DNA of 64,000 nt, taken from Actinomyces oris (GTDB lineage Bacteria; Actinomycetota; Actinomycetes; Actinomycetales; Actinomycetaceae). Positions 55,466 through 63,778 of this stretch are shown here, one piece after another. The notes under the pieces were generated by a model that did no database searches, was not told the DNA's origin, and saw only the letters and a list, made by a program, of their open reading frames with translations. Position numbers and translations under genes: made by a program. The stretch lies in contig NZ_MSKS01000042.1 in the NCBI RefSeq assembly GCF_001937445.1, positions 29,044 to 93,043 of the forward strand, read 5' to 3'. Every line of letters begins with the position of its first letter. Within the stretch, counting starts at the first letter, position 1.

Positions 55466-57808
55466 ATGTCATCCGCTGCCACGACTGAGGGGGCGGCCTC
55501 CCGACGCGCTCGCCTCATCGGCAAGGGGTGGATCCAGGGCGTTGCTCTGGTCATGCTCTTCGGATTCACTGTCATGGGCCTGCTGGCCTACCGCACCTAC
55601 ACCAATTCCATGCCTCAACCCCAGAAGGTGGTCACCGAGAGCGGCGAGACCCTCTTCACGACACAGGACATCACCGAGGGGCAGAAGCTCTTCCAGGCCA
55701 GAGGTCTCATGGAGTACGGCTCCATCCTGGGGCACGGCGGCTACCTCGGTCCCGACTTCACCGCCGAGTACCTTCGCATGGAGGCCACCAGCGTCAAGGA
55801 ACAGCTCGCCTCCCAGGGGGTCGCCGATCCGGCGGCCGCCACCAAGAAGATGATGCGGACCAACCGCTACGACCCCTCCACGGGAACCCTGGTGTGGACC
55901 GATGAGCAGGTCAAGGCCTACAACGAGGCCGTCAGCCACTACACCACGATGTTCGGGCCCGATGCCCGCAGCCACGGCCTCAAGCCGGATCTCATCACCG
56001 ATCCCGTCCAGGTCAAGCAGGTGACGGCCTTCTTCGGCTGGACCGCCTGGGGCTCGTCCGCGCAGCGTCCGGGCCACGACTACTCCTACACGAACAACTG
56101 GCCCGCCGAGTCCCTGGTCGGCAACGCGCCCACCGGCGACCTCATGATCTGGTCGGTCCTGTCGCTGATCGTCCTCATCGGTGGAACCGGGGCCATGTTC
56201 GCCATCTACGGCCGCTGGAGCCAGAAGATCGGCTGGCACTCCGAGGAGGCCCCGGCCCTGTCCTTCCGACAGCCCGAGGAGGTTGGGCTGACCAAGTCGC
56301 AGCGGGTGGTGGCCTGGTACGTCTTCACCATCGCCGCCCTCTTCCTCGTCCAGACGCTCCTGGGAGCCCTGGCCGAGCACTACCGGGCCGACGTGCTGTC
56401 CTTCTTCGGCTTCGACCTGGGCCGGCTCCTGCCCTTCTCCCTGGCGCGCACCTGGCACGTCCAGCTCTCCTTGTTCTGGACCGCCATCGGGCTGCTCGCA
56501 GCCGGTCTGTTCCTGACCCCGTTCATCGCCAGACGTGAGCCGAAGAAGCAGCACGTGCTGGTGTGGACTCTGTTCATCGCGGCCACGGTCGTCGTCGTCC
56601 TGTCCTGCCTGGCGGAGGGGGCCAGCCAGCACGGCCTGAGCTGGGCCAAGGGGCCGCTGTTCGCCCAGCAGTGGGAGTACCTCGACCTTCCCTTCGTCTT
56701 CCAGGTGCTGCTCACCGTGGCCCTGTTCGTCTGGGTGTTCATCATCTGGCGCGCCATGCGCTCGCGCCTGAGCAATGAGCACGTGGCCAACATGCCCTGG
56801 CTGTTCATGTTCGCCGCCCTGGCGATCCCCGCCTTCTACGCCGTGGGGATGATGGCGCGCACCGGAACCCACGTCACCGTCGCCGAGTTCTGGCGCTTCT
56901 GGGTGGTGCACCTGTGGGTTGAGGACTTCCTCGAGCTGTTCACCACCGTCATGGTCGCCTACGTCTTCGTCCTGCTGGGCGTTGTCCGCGAGAGGATCGC
57001 ACTGGGCATCATCTTCATGGACATCATCCTGTACTCCGCCGGCGGCGTCATCGGCACCATGCACCACCTCTACTTCTCCGGCACGCCGGTGGAGCACATG
57101 GCGCTGGGCGCCTTCTTCTCAGCCGCCGAGGTGATCCCCCTGACCTTCCTGACGGTGGAGGCCTGGGCCTTCATGCAGCTGGGCGCCAACCGCCACGGCA
57201 AGGAGGCCGGTCCCTTCCCGCACCGCTGGGCCGTCATGTTCCTCATGGCCGTCGGCTTCTGGAACTTCCTGGGGGCCGGTGTCTTCGGCTTCCTGGTCAA
57301 CCTGCCCATCGTGTCCTACTACGAGATTGGGACCGCGCTGACAGCCAACCACGCGCATGCTTCCATGATGGGCGTCTACGGCTTCATGGCGCTGGCGCTG
57401 GGGATGTTCGCCCTGCGCTACCTGGTGCCGGTCGACAAGTGGCCCGAGAAGCTCGCCAAGATCTCCTTCTGGAGCCTTAACATCGGTCTGGCCTGGATGT
57501 GCTTCGCCACCCTGCTGCCGCTGGGCATCCTCCAGCTGCGCTACTCGGTGGGCACGGGCTACTTCGAGGCTCGACAGCTCACCTACGTCACCAACTCGGT
57601 CAACACGATCATCGAGTGGGGGCGGATGCCCGGAGACCTCATCTTCATCCTCGGCGGAGTCCTGCCCTACCTCTACATCGCCTTCCTGGGACTGAGGAAC
57701 TGGCGCCGTGGACGGACGGTGGACACCTTCGCTGAGGACGCCCTTTATGAGGAGATCCCGGGTGGGCGCAAGGCCTGGCACGGTGAGCGTGCGGAGCTGA
57801 ACGACTGA
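55466..57808 (+). CDS. norB: Quinol-dependent nitric oxide reductase (qNOR)
   Basis: qNOR reduces two NO to N2O with quinol electrons at the cytoplasmic membrane. The 780-residue protein has 14 or so hydrophobic segments. The N-terminal extension (LFTTQDITEGQKLFQARGLMEYGSILGHGGYLGPDFT) replaces the NorC subunit. Heme/FeB ligands are in ARTWHVQLSLFWTA, VVHLWVEDFLELF, GTMHHLYFSG and TANHAHASMMGVYG. ATG 55466 is 7 nt after GGAGG; an ATG at 55448 lacks one. It ends overlapping the next gene by one base. NO detoxification or denitrification-like respiration is the expected role; oral Actinomyces meet nitrite-derived NO. Confidence 0.96.
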   Translation: MSSAATTEGAASRRARLIGKGWIQGVALVMLFGFTVMGLLAYRTYTNSMPQPQKVVTESGETLFTTQDITEGQKLFQARGLMEYGSILGHGGYLGPDFTAEYLRMEATSVKEQLASQGVADPAAATKKMMRTNRYDPSTGTLVWTDEQVKAYNEAVSHYTTMFGPDARSHGLKPDLITDPVQVKQVTAFFGWTAWGSSAQRPGHDYSYTNNWPAESLVGNAPTGDLMIWSVLSLIVLIGGTGAMFAIYGRWSQKIGWHSEEAPALSFRQPEEVGLTKSQRVVAWYVFTIAALFLVQTLLGALAEHYRADVLSFFGFDLGRLLPFSLARTWHVQLSLFWTAIGLLAAGLFLTPFIARREPKKQHVLVWTLFIAATVVVVLSCLAEGASQHGLSWAKGPLFAQQWEYLDLPFVFQVLLTVALFVWVFIIWRAMRSRLSNEHVANMPWLFMFAALAIPAFYAVGMMARTGTHVTVAEFWRFWVVHLWVEDFLELFTTVMVAYVFVLLGVVRERIALGIIFMDIILYSAGGVIGTMHHLYFSGTPVEHMALGAFFSAAEVIPLTFLTVEAWAFMQLGANRHGKEAGPFPHRWAVMFLMAVGFWNFLGAGVFGFLVNLPIVSYYEIGTALTANHAHASMMGVYGFMALALGMFALRYLVPVDKWPEKLAKISFWSLNIGLAWMCFATLLPLGILQLRYSVGTGYFEARQLTYVTNSVNTIIEWGRMPGDLIFILGGVLPYLYIAFLGLRNWRRGRTVDTFAEDALYEEIPGGRKAWHGERAELND

Positions 57809-58728
57809 TGGACTCGCCCGACCTGAGCGTGTGGCTCATCGCCGCCTACGCGCTCATCATGCTGGCCGCTGCGTGGGCCGTGGACGTCCTCGGCTCGCGT
57901 AGCGCCCGGCACTCGATGTCCTGGCGGCACTCGGACTTCATGTACCACGACGACGTCGACGGCTGGAGATGCCACGAGGACCAGTGGCTGTGGCCCACCG
58001 CCTTCGACCCGGACAAGCGCGTCATCCGCTACGAGGGTGCCCACGCGATCTGCGGGCGCTGCCCGTCCAAGGACAGCTGCTCACCCACCCCCGGCCCGCG
58101 GGAGATCACCCGGCCCGTCGACCCGTGGCCCTACTCCGACGCCGGACGCTTCCACCGCGGCGTGGGTCTGGTCATCGCCTGCGTCGGTGTCTTCATCCCG
58201 ATGCTGCTTATGGTGGCCTTTCACGACACCGGAGACCTCATCGTCCTGGGTACGACGACCGTCGTCGTCATCGTCGTCGGAGTCCTGCCGCTGGCCCGTC
58301 ATCTGTGGAGCACCCCTGACAACGCGCCCGCCCACCTGCCCCACGTCGGCTCGCAGGAGTACCGGGAGGCCGAGGCGGCTCGTCGCTCGGCGAGCGCTGG
58401 TCCCGTCCCCGTGTCGATCAGCACACGCCCCTCGGGCTACCGCTCAGTGCGTGAGGCGGCTGAGGCGATCGCCGCCGCTCAGGCGCGTGCGGCCGCCACG
58501 GGGCGCACCGTGCATGTCTCCTTCCTCGCCGACTCCGACGGTGCCAGGAAGGCGGACGGCGGGTCTGCTGCTTCCGCGGAGCCGGAGCTGCGTCGCGTCA
58601 CCGCCCTGCGTACCCGTAAGCGAGTCCCGGTCGCCATGGCCGAGCCCGGGTCGGATGGCTCCCGCGGCGGGGCCCGGCGCTCATGGTCCTCGGCGTGGAA
58701 TGAGGCCACCGACACCACAAGCAGATGA
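57808..58728 (+). CDS. Two-span membrane protein with a 4-Cys motif, coupled to norB
   Basis: The 306-residue product starts at the last base of norB (TGATG), so translation is coupled. It has an N-terminal helix (WLIAAYALIMLAAAWAVDVLG), a conserved-looking cytoplasmic or external loop and two close helices (VGLVIACVGVFIPMLLMV, LIVLGTTTVVVIVVGVLPLA). The loop contains four Cys: WRCHEDQWLW and ICGRCPSKDSC, arranged as C...CxxCx5C, with several His and Trp. This could bind zinc or an iron-sulfur cluster. The C-terminal 120 residues are Ala/Arg/Ser-rich. I do not recognise the family. Position suggests assembly of, or electron or metal supply to, the NO reductase. Confidence 0.75.
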   Translation: MDSPDLSVWLIAAYALIMLAAAWAVDVLGSRSARHSMSWRHSDFMYHDDVDGWRCHEDQWLWPTAFDPDKRVIRYEGAHAICGRCPSKDSCSPTPGPREITRPVDPWPYSDAGRFHRGVGLVIACVGVFIPMLLMVAFHDTGDLIVLGTTTVVVIVVGVLPLARHLWSTPDNAPAHLPHVGSQEYREAEAARRSASAGPVPVSISTRPSGYRSVREAAEAIAAAQARAAATGRTVHVSFLADSDGARKADGGSAASAEPELRRVTALRTRKRVPVAMAEPGSDGSRGGARRSWSSAWNEATDTTSR

Positions 58729-58778
58729 TTCGACCCCAGCCCTGAGCCACCTCGACCCATCTTCCTGAAGGATCCTCC

Positions 58779-59579
58779 ATGACTACTTCCACCACCGCCA
58801 TCGTGGCCCTGGCCGTCCTCGTCCTGCTCGCTCTGGTCCTCTCGCTCAAGATCATCACCCAGTACGAACGGGGCATTGTGTTCAGGCTGGGGCGCCTGCG
58901 ACCCGTCTACGAGCCCGGCCTGCACCTGGTCGTCCCCTTCCTTGAGCGCCTGGTACGGGTCGACACCCGAGTGGTCACCCTGACCATCCCTCCCCAGGAA
59001 GTCATCACGGAGGACAACGTTCCAGCGCGCGTCAACGCCGTCGTCCTGTTCAACGTCACCGACCCGGTCAAAGCCGTCATGGCAGTGGAGAACTATGCGA
59101 TCGCCACCTCCCAGATCGCGCAGACCACACTGAGGTCCGTTCTCGGGCGGGTCGACCTGGACACCGTGCTCGCCCACCGCAGCGCCCTGAACGCCGACCT
59201 GCGCGACATCATTGAGAAGCTCACCGAGCCCTGGGGCGTGGAGGTCAGCGTCGTCGAGATCAAGGACGTCGAGATTCCCGAGCAGATGCAGCGGGCCATG
59301 GCCCGTGGAGCTGAGGCCGAGCGTGAGCGCCGCGCCAAGATCATCAACGCCCGCGGTGAGCTCCAGGCCTCTGAGGAGCTGCGCCAGGCGGCGGACACGC
59401 TCTCGAAGTCACCGGCCTCCCTCCAGCTGCGCTACCTGCAGACCCTCCTGGAGCTCGGTGCCGACCAGAACTCCACGGTCGTCTTCCCCCTGCCGATGGA
59501 CATCATCGGACCGCTCCTGGAGCGCTTCGGCCCCCAGGCCGGCCTGCCGGAGGCTAACGAGGACGAGGATGGCGAATGA
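58779..59579 (+). CDS. SPFH-domain protein (slipin/stomatin type)
   Basis: The 266-residue protein has an N-terminal membrane helix (TAIVALAVLVLLALVLSLK) and a full SPFH/band 7 domain (ITQYERGIVFRLGRLRPVYEPGLHLVVPFLERLVRVDTRVVTL...GVEVSVVEIKDVEIPEQMQRAM). A coiled-coil and LPMDIIGPLLERF follow. Slipins form oligomers organising membrane patches; they often pair with an NfeD protein, which is missing here. It lies 50 bp after the 4-Cys protein. Its end overlaps the convergent rarD-like gene by 26 bp. Confidence 0.92.
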   Translation: MTTSTTAIVALAVLVLLALVLSLKIITQYERGIVFRLGRLRPVYEPGLHLVVPFLERLVRVDTRVVTLTIPPQEVITEDNVPARVNAVVLFNVTDPVKAVMAVENYAIATSQIAQTTLRSVLGRVDLDTVLAHRSALNADLRDIIEKLTEPWGVEVSVVEIKDVEIPEQMQRAMARGAEAERERRAKIINARGELQASEELRQAADTLSKSPASLQLRYLQTLLELGADQNSTVVFPLPMDIIGPLLERFGPQAGLPEANEDEDGE

Positions 59580-60546
59580 GCTGGCGCACTGCGTCGCCGA
59601 TGAAGACCGCGACCGCCGCCCACACCAGCACCATGGCCGCCCAGCGGGCCGGAGAGATTCGCTCATGGAAGGCTCCCCAGGCCAGCAGGAACTGGATGGT
59701 CGGAGCGATGTACTGACTCATCCCCACCACCGACAACGGCACGCGCCTGGTTCCGGCGGCGAAGAGCAGCAGGGGCACCGCCGTGACCGGGCCGGCCACC
59801 ACGAGCAGCGCCATCATCGGCCAGCCCTGACCAGGAGCCTGCCAGGCCGACTGACCCTGCCAAGCCATGTGGCCCAGGTAGGCGAGCGCGGCGGGAGTCA
59901 CGACGGCGCTCTCCACCGTCAGCCCGGTCAGAGCGTCCACATCAGGCCCGAGCTGCTTCTTGACCAGCCCGTACAGGGCGAAGGAGAAGGCCAGCGCCAG
60001 GGAGATCCACGGCAGCGAGCCCTGAAGCAGCACGAGAAGGGCCACTCCGGCGCCCGCCAGCGCGATCGAGACCCGGTGCGCGGGGCGCAACCGCTCATGC
60101 AGCACCAGTGAGGCCAGGGCCACCGTCACCAACGGGTTGATGAAGTAGCCCAGGGCGGCGTCGGCCGTGCGCGCGCTGTTGACGCCGTAGACGTAGACGA
60201 GCCAGTTGACCGAGACCAGCAGCCCACAGACGGCCAGCATCCCCAGCAGGCGCGGTGAGCGCACCACGTGGACCAGGTGCGCCCAGCGGTGCCGCAGCGC
60301 GGTGAGCATCAGGCAGGTCACGAGCGTCCAGAGGATCCGGTGACCGATGATCTCCACGCTGCCGGCGGCCGAGAGGAGGTGGAAGTAGAGGGGGAAGACG
60401 CCCCACAGGGTGTAGCAGCCGATGACCAGAGCCATCCCAGTGCTATCGAGCGTCCCTGACGCCGAGGTCGCCGCGGCGTCAGGAAGGGCCGGTGGCGTAG
60501 CGGTGGGGCCGTTTTTCGAGGAGGATGCACCGGGGGAGGAGCTCAT
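59554..60546 (-). CDS. rarD: RarD-type EamA/DMT permease
   Basis: The 330-residue protein has ten hydrophobic segments and the RarD signature: GMALVIGCYTLWGVFPLYFHLL, EIIGHRILWTLV, NWLVYVYGVNSARTADAALGYFINPLV and GMSQYIAPTIQFLLAW. Members are exporters of small metabolites, some reported for chloramphenicol sensitivity; the physiological substrate is unknown. A nonconserved Ser/Pro/Ala-rich N terminus of 35 residues precedes the first helix. It is divergent from rbfA across 197 bp. Confidence 0.92.
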   Translation of the reverse strand: MSSSPGASSSKNGPTATPPALPDAAATSASGTLDSTGMALVIGCYTLWGVFPLYFHLLSAAGSVEIIGHRILWTLVTCLMLTALRHRWAHLVHVVRSPRLLGMLAVCGLLVSVNWLVYVYGVNSARTADAALGYFINPLVTVALASLVLHERLRPAHRVSIALAGAGVALLVLLQGSLPWISLALAFSFALYGLVKKQLGPDVDALTGLTVESAVVTPAALAYLGHMAWQGQSAWQAPGQGWPMMALLVVAGPVTAVPLLLFAAGTRRVPLSVVGMSQYIAPTIQFLLAWGAFHERISPARWAAMVLVWAAVAVFIGDAVRQLIRHPRPR

Positions 60547-60743
60547 TGTGATCTGTTCCTGATCCGTTCGCGCTCGGGGATGGCTGCAGTGACCGTGTCG
60601 CCGCTCCGCGTAGCATAGTGAGGCGCACTGGACCGCCTCGGAAGGGTTCGCTCTTTCTCGGGCGAGGACGGCGCGCCGATCGGTCCCGATCGCTCAGCCC
60701 CGGGCTTTACAGGCCCGGACCCCGCACGTGAAGGAGCTCCGCC

Positions 60744-61241
60744 ATGGCCGACGCCGCCCGCGCCCGCAAGGTCGCCGACCGTATTCACGAGACGGTGGCC
60801 CGTCTCCTTCAGGGGCGCATCAAGGATCCGCGCCTGGGCTTCGTCACCATCACCGATGTCCGTGTCACCGGGGACCTCCAGCAGGCCACTGTCTTCTACA
60901 CCGTCTACGGCAGCGATGAGGAGCGGGAGGGGACGGCCAAGGCGCTGCGCTCAGCCAAGGGACTCATCCGTTCCGAGGTCGGCAAGGCGCTGGGTATCCG
61001 CCTGACCCCCTCACTGTCCTTCCAGCTCGATGCCCTTCCCACCACCGCCAAGACCCTGGAGGACGCCCTGGCTCAGGCCCGGGTGCGTGACGCCCAGATC
61101 GCCAAGGTCGCCGAGGGGGCCACCTACGCCGGTGATGCCGACCCCTACCGCCACGATGAGGAGGATGAGGAGGCCGAGGACGGCGACCGTGAGGCCGAGG
61201 AGGCCGACCAGGAATCCGCAACGGACGCCGAGGACCTGTGA
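60744..61241 (+). CDS. rbfA: Ribosome-binding factor A
   Basis: RbfA binds 30S near helix 1 during cold adaptation and maturation. The 165-residue product has the KH-like core ([47 protein letters not shown]...[14 protein letters not shown]). The 40-residue tail is almost only Asp, Glu, Ala and Arg. AAGGAGCTCCGCC precedes the ATG. The stop overlaps the truB GTG by 4 nt. Normally adjacent to infB; here separated by the NO-reductase block. Confidence 0.95.
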   Translation: MADAARARKVADRIHETVARLLQGRIKDPRLGFVTITDVRVTGDLQQATVFYTVYGSDEEREGTAKALRSAKGLIRSEVGKALGIRLTPSLSFQLDALPTTAKTLEDALAQARVRDAQIAKVAEGATYAGDADPYRHDEEDEEAEDGDREAEEADQESATDAEDL

Positions 61242-62353
61242 CGGCCTCCGAGCGGTTAGAACCGGTGCACAGGATGGGCCCCGATAGCGGCCACGAACAC
61301 GCACGTCGTCGCCCCGACGTCCCCCGCGGCGCGGTCACGGCCGCCGACGGGGTCCTCGTGGTGGACAAGCCCCAGGGGCTGACCAGCCACGACGTCGTCG
61401 GCGCCACCCGCCGCCTGGCCGCCACCCGCAAGGTGGGGCACGCCGGCACCCTCGACCCCATGGCCACCGGCCTGCTGCTGCTGGGCATCGGGCGCGCCAC
61501 CCGCTTCCTCACCTACCTGGTGGGGGCCGACAAGACCTACGAGGCCACCGTTCGCCTTGGGGCGGAGACCACGACGGAGGACGCTGACGGGAAGATCACC
61601 GCGACCCGCGGCTGCCGGATCGAGGACCTGCCCGAGGACCGCCTCCAGGAGGCGCTCACCGCCCTGACCGGGCCGATCCAGCAGGTGCCCAGCGCCGTCT
61701 CCGCCATCAAGGTCGACGGCGTGCGAGCCTACCAACGCATCCGTGACGGGCAGGATGTCGAGCTGCGGGCCAGACCCGTCACCATCCACGAGCTGCGCCT
61801 GACCGGAGAGCCCCGCAAGGCGATCGTCGACGGTGACGGCGCCTGGGGCGACGGCTCAGGGACGGTGGAGGCTGTTGACATCGACATCCTGGTCTCCTGC
61901 TCGTCGGGCACCTACGTGCGCGCCCTGGCCCGCGACCTGGGGCGGGCACTGGGCTGCGGGGCTCATCTGACCGCGCTGCGGCGCACCGCAGTCGGCCCCT
62001 TCGATATCGACGAGGCCCACACCCTGGCGGACCTGTCCGCCCAGGTCGAGGCCGACGCCTCGGCCCCCGAGCCTCACGGGGTCACCACGGTCCCGTTGGA
62101 GGAGGTCGCCCGGCGCTGCTTCGAGCGGCTGGTCCTCAGCCAGGACGAGGCGCGCGCACTGCGCTACGGCCAGCCCCTTGACGCCGCGGTCCTGAAGCGG
62201 GCCGAGGCACCCGAGACCCGGCGGCCGCAGGCCTCCCCGGGGGCGGCTGAGCAGCGTGTCGTGGCCGGATTCGCCCCCGGTGGGCGCCTCGTGGCACTGT
62301 TGAGGCACCAGGGTCCGCGTGCGCGCCCGGTGCTGGTCCTGGACCCGGCCTGA
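61238..62353 (+). CDS. truB: tRNA pseudouridine(55) synthase TruB
   Basis: TruB isomerises U55 in the T-loop of tRNAs. The 371-residue product has [17 protein letters not shown], the catalytic Asp73 in [45 protein letters not shown] and [19 protein letters not shown]-like C-terminal domain follows. The overlapping GTG at 61238 adds an N-terminal stretch of about 30 residues that is not conserved; ATG 61274 is the alternative. Confidence 0.95.
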   Translation: MTASERLEPVHRMGPDSGHEHARRRPDVPRGAVTAADGVLVVDKPQGLTSHDVVGATRRLAATRKVGHAGTLDPMATGLLLLGIGRATRFLTYLVGADKTYEATVRLGAETTTEDADGKITATRGCRIEDLPEDRLQEALTALTGPIQQVPSAVSAIKVDGVRAYQRIRDGQDVELRARPVTIHELRLTGEPRKAIVDGDGAWGDGSGTVEAVDIDILVSCSSGTYVRALARDLGRALGCGAHLTALRRTAVGPFDIDEAHTLADLSAQVEADASAPEPHGVTTVPLEEVARRCFERLVLSQDEARALRYGQPLDAAVLKRAEAPETRRPQASPGAAEQRVVAGFAPGGRLVALLRHQGPRARPVLVLDPA

Positions 62354-62424
62354 GACGCGTACACGGGCTACCGGCCAGTCCGGCGCGAGCACACCCGATG
62401 AGCACCATTTCGTGAGGAGACATG

Positions 62425-62727
62425 ATGAGCCAGACCGGTGGATGCCGCTGCGGATGCGGCGGGCACGGCAAGCGCAATGAGCAGGACGAGCGGGCCGCCG
62501 CTCCCGCAGTCGCCCAGCCGGTGGGTGAGGGCTACCGGCCCGAGCCCGCGCAGACCTCCTCGGAGGCCATCGACGCCGTCGCCATCGCCTCAGCGGTGAC
62601 GACGGCGCTGGGGGCGGGGGCGCCGCAGGGTGTCACCCCCGGGCACAAGGCCGGCAACCTGCTGGGGCTGCGCGACGTCTCCGCGCCCACCTCGAGCGGC
62701 GGCGGCTGCGGCTGCGGGGGCCACTGA
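62425..62727 (+). CDS. Small protein with CGCGGH motifs at both ends
   Basis: The 100-residue product has Cys/Gly/His clusters at both ends: GGCRCGCGGHGKRNE after the start and GGGCGCGGH at the stop. The middle contains SSEAIDAVAIASAVTTALGAGAPQGVTPGHKAGNLLGL. The paired CxCGGH units look suited to binding copper, zinc or another soft metal. GGAG at 62416-62419 favours the ATG at 62425 over 62422. I do not recognise the family. It follows truB by 71 bp and converges on the ABC ATPase gene 22 bp later. Confidence 0.7.
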   Translation: MSQTGGCRCGCGGHGKRNEQDERAAAPAVAQPVGEGYRPEPAQTSSEAIDAVAIASAVTTALGAGAPQGVTPGHKAGNLLGLRDVSAPTSSGGGCGCGGH

Positions 62728-62749
62728 GGAGGCCACTGACCCGGCCCCG

Positions 62750-63571
62750 TCACACGCTGTGGCGCTGGAGGGCCTCGGTGACCGTCGTCAGGCGTGCGGG
62801 GCCGTCAGCCTCCTCGTATCGTCCCAGGAGCAGGTCCTCCGTGATCTGCCCGTCCACGAGCACCAGGACCCGGTCCGCCCGGGCCGCCACCTGGGAGTCG
62901 TGGGTGACCATGACCAGAGTCGTCCCCGAGGCGTGAATCTCCCCGAGCAGGTCGAGGATCTGCAGGGCGGTGGTGGAGTTGAGCGCACCGGTGGGCTCAT
63001 CGGCGAAGACGATCCCGGGGTCGTTGATGAGGGCCCGGCAGATGCCGGCGCGCTGCAGCTGGCCGCCGGAGACCTCGGTGACGCCGCTGGCGGCCAGGTC
63101 GGCGATCCCCATGCGCTCCATGAGCTCCTCTCCACGCGACGTGACCTCTGAGCGCGGACGCAGACCCGCCAGGAACCCGGGCAGGACGATGTTGTCCAGC
63201 AGGCACAGGGTGGTCATGAGGTGCGCCTGCTGGAAGACGAATCCGAAGCGCGTCAGTCGCAGTGCCGCCAGCTCCTTCTCATTCAGGCTCGTGATCTCCT
63301 GGCCGCCCAGGAGCACCGAGCCGGCATCGGGCTGGTCCATACCGCTCAGGCAGTGCAGGAGGGTGGACTTCCCGGACCCGGAGGGCCCCATGATGGCGAC
63401 GAACTGCCCCTGCTCGACCTCCAGGTCGAGGTCTCGCAGGACGGGGGAGTGGTAGCTCTTGGACAGGTGCCGGGCCCGCAGGACCGGTTGTCCGGCTCCC
63501 GCGGTCACGGCCGGTCCCGTGGCCGCTGAGCCGGTGCGCAATGAGGAGCCCGCTGGGGTGGAGGCGCGCAT
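62750..63571 (-). CDS. ABC transporter ATP-binding protein (MacB/LolD-like)
   Basis: The 273-residue ATPase shows Walker A IMGPSGSGKSTLLHCLSGMD, Q-loop FGFVFQQAHLM, signature TEVSGGQLQRAGICRAL, Walker B IVFADEPTGALN and H-switch LVMVTHDSQVAARADR. This pattern is typical of MacB/LolD/Bce-type ATPases that work with FtsX-like permeases in antimicrobial-peptide resistance or lipoprotein and envelope stress. ATG 63571 lies 11 bp after the stop of an upstream permease remnant. An N-terminal extension reaching 63826 is possible in frame but would read into the insertion element. Its partner is truncated. Confidence 0.92.
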   Translation of the reverse strand: MRASTPAGSSLRTGSAATGPAVTAGAGQPVLRARHLSKSYHSPVLRDLDLEVEQGQFVAIMGPSGSGKSTLLHCLSGMDQPDAGSVLLGGQEITSLNEKELAALRLTRFGFVFQQAHLMTTLCLLDNIVLPGFLAGLRPRSEVTSRGEELMERMGIADLAASGVTEVSGGQLQRAGICRALINDPGIVFADEPTGALNSTTALQILDLLGEIHASGTTLVMVTHDSQVAARADRVLVLVDGQITEDLLLGRYEEADGPARLTTVTEALQRHSV

Positions 63572-63582
63572 TCTGTCTCTCC

Positions 63583-63778
63583 TTACTCGCTGGTGGTCAG
63601 GGGCATGGTGCGCAGGCGTCTGAGGGCCAGGGCGACGGCGCCGACGACGGTGGCCAGCAGTGCCCCCGGCAGGACGAGTCCCACCAGCCACCAGTTGGGA
63701 AGGAGCTGAAGGTCCGGGGCTCCGCGCGAGGCCATGACCGTCCCGATCGTGGGACTGCCCAGAGTGGAGGCACCTAGA
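63583..63778 (-). pseudogene. 3' fragment of an FtsX-like ABC permease, cut by an insertion sequence
   Basis: The minus-strand frame ending at 63583 encodes a C-terminal membrane helix and basic tail (NWWLVGLVLPGALLATVVGAVALALRRLRTMPL) preceded by GASTLGSPTIGTVMASRG. This is the usual last helix of FtsX/MacB-type permeases. Upstream, at about 63779, sequence changes to the presumed end of an insertion sequence and the frame soon meets a stop codon. About 65 residues are preserved. The gene is therefore probably broken, leaving the downstream ATPase without its adjacent permease. Confidence 0.7.

Noticed and set aside
63541..63777. 78-codon plus-strand frame opposite the permease remnant
   Set aside because: The minus-strand reading gives a membrane helix and basic tail typical of FtsX permeases; the plus frame is featureless.
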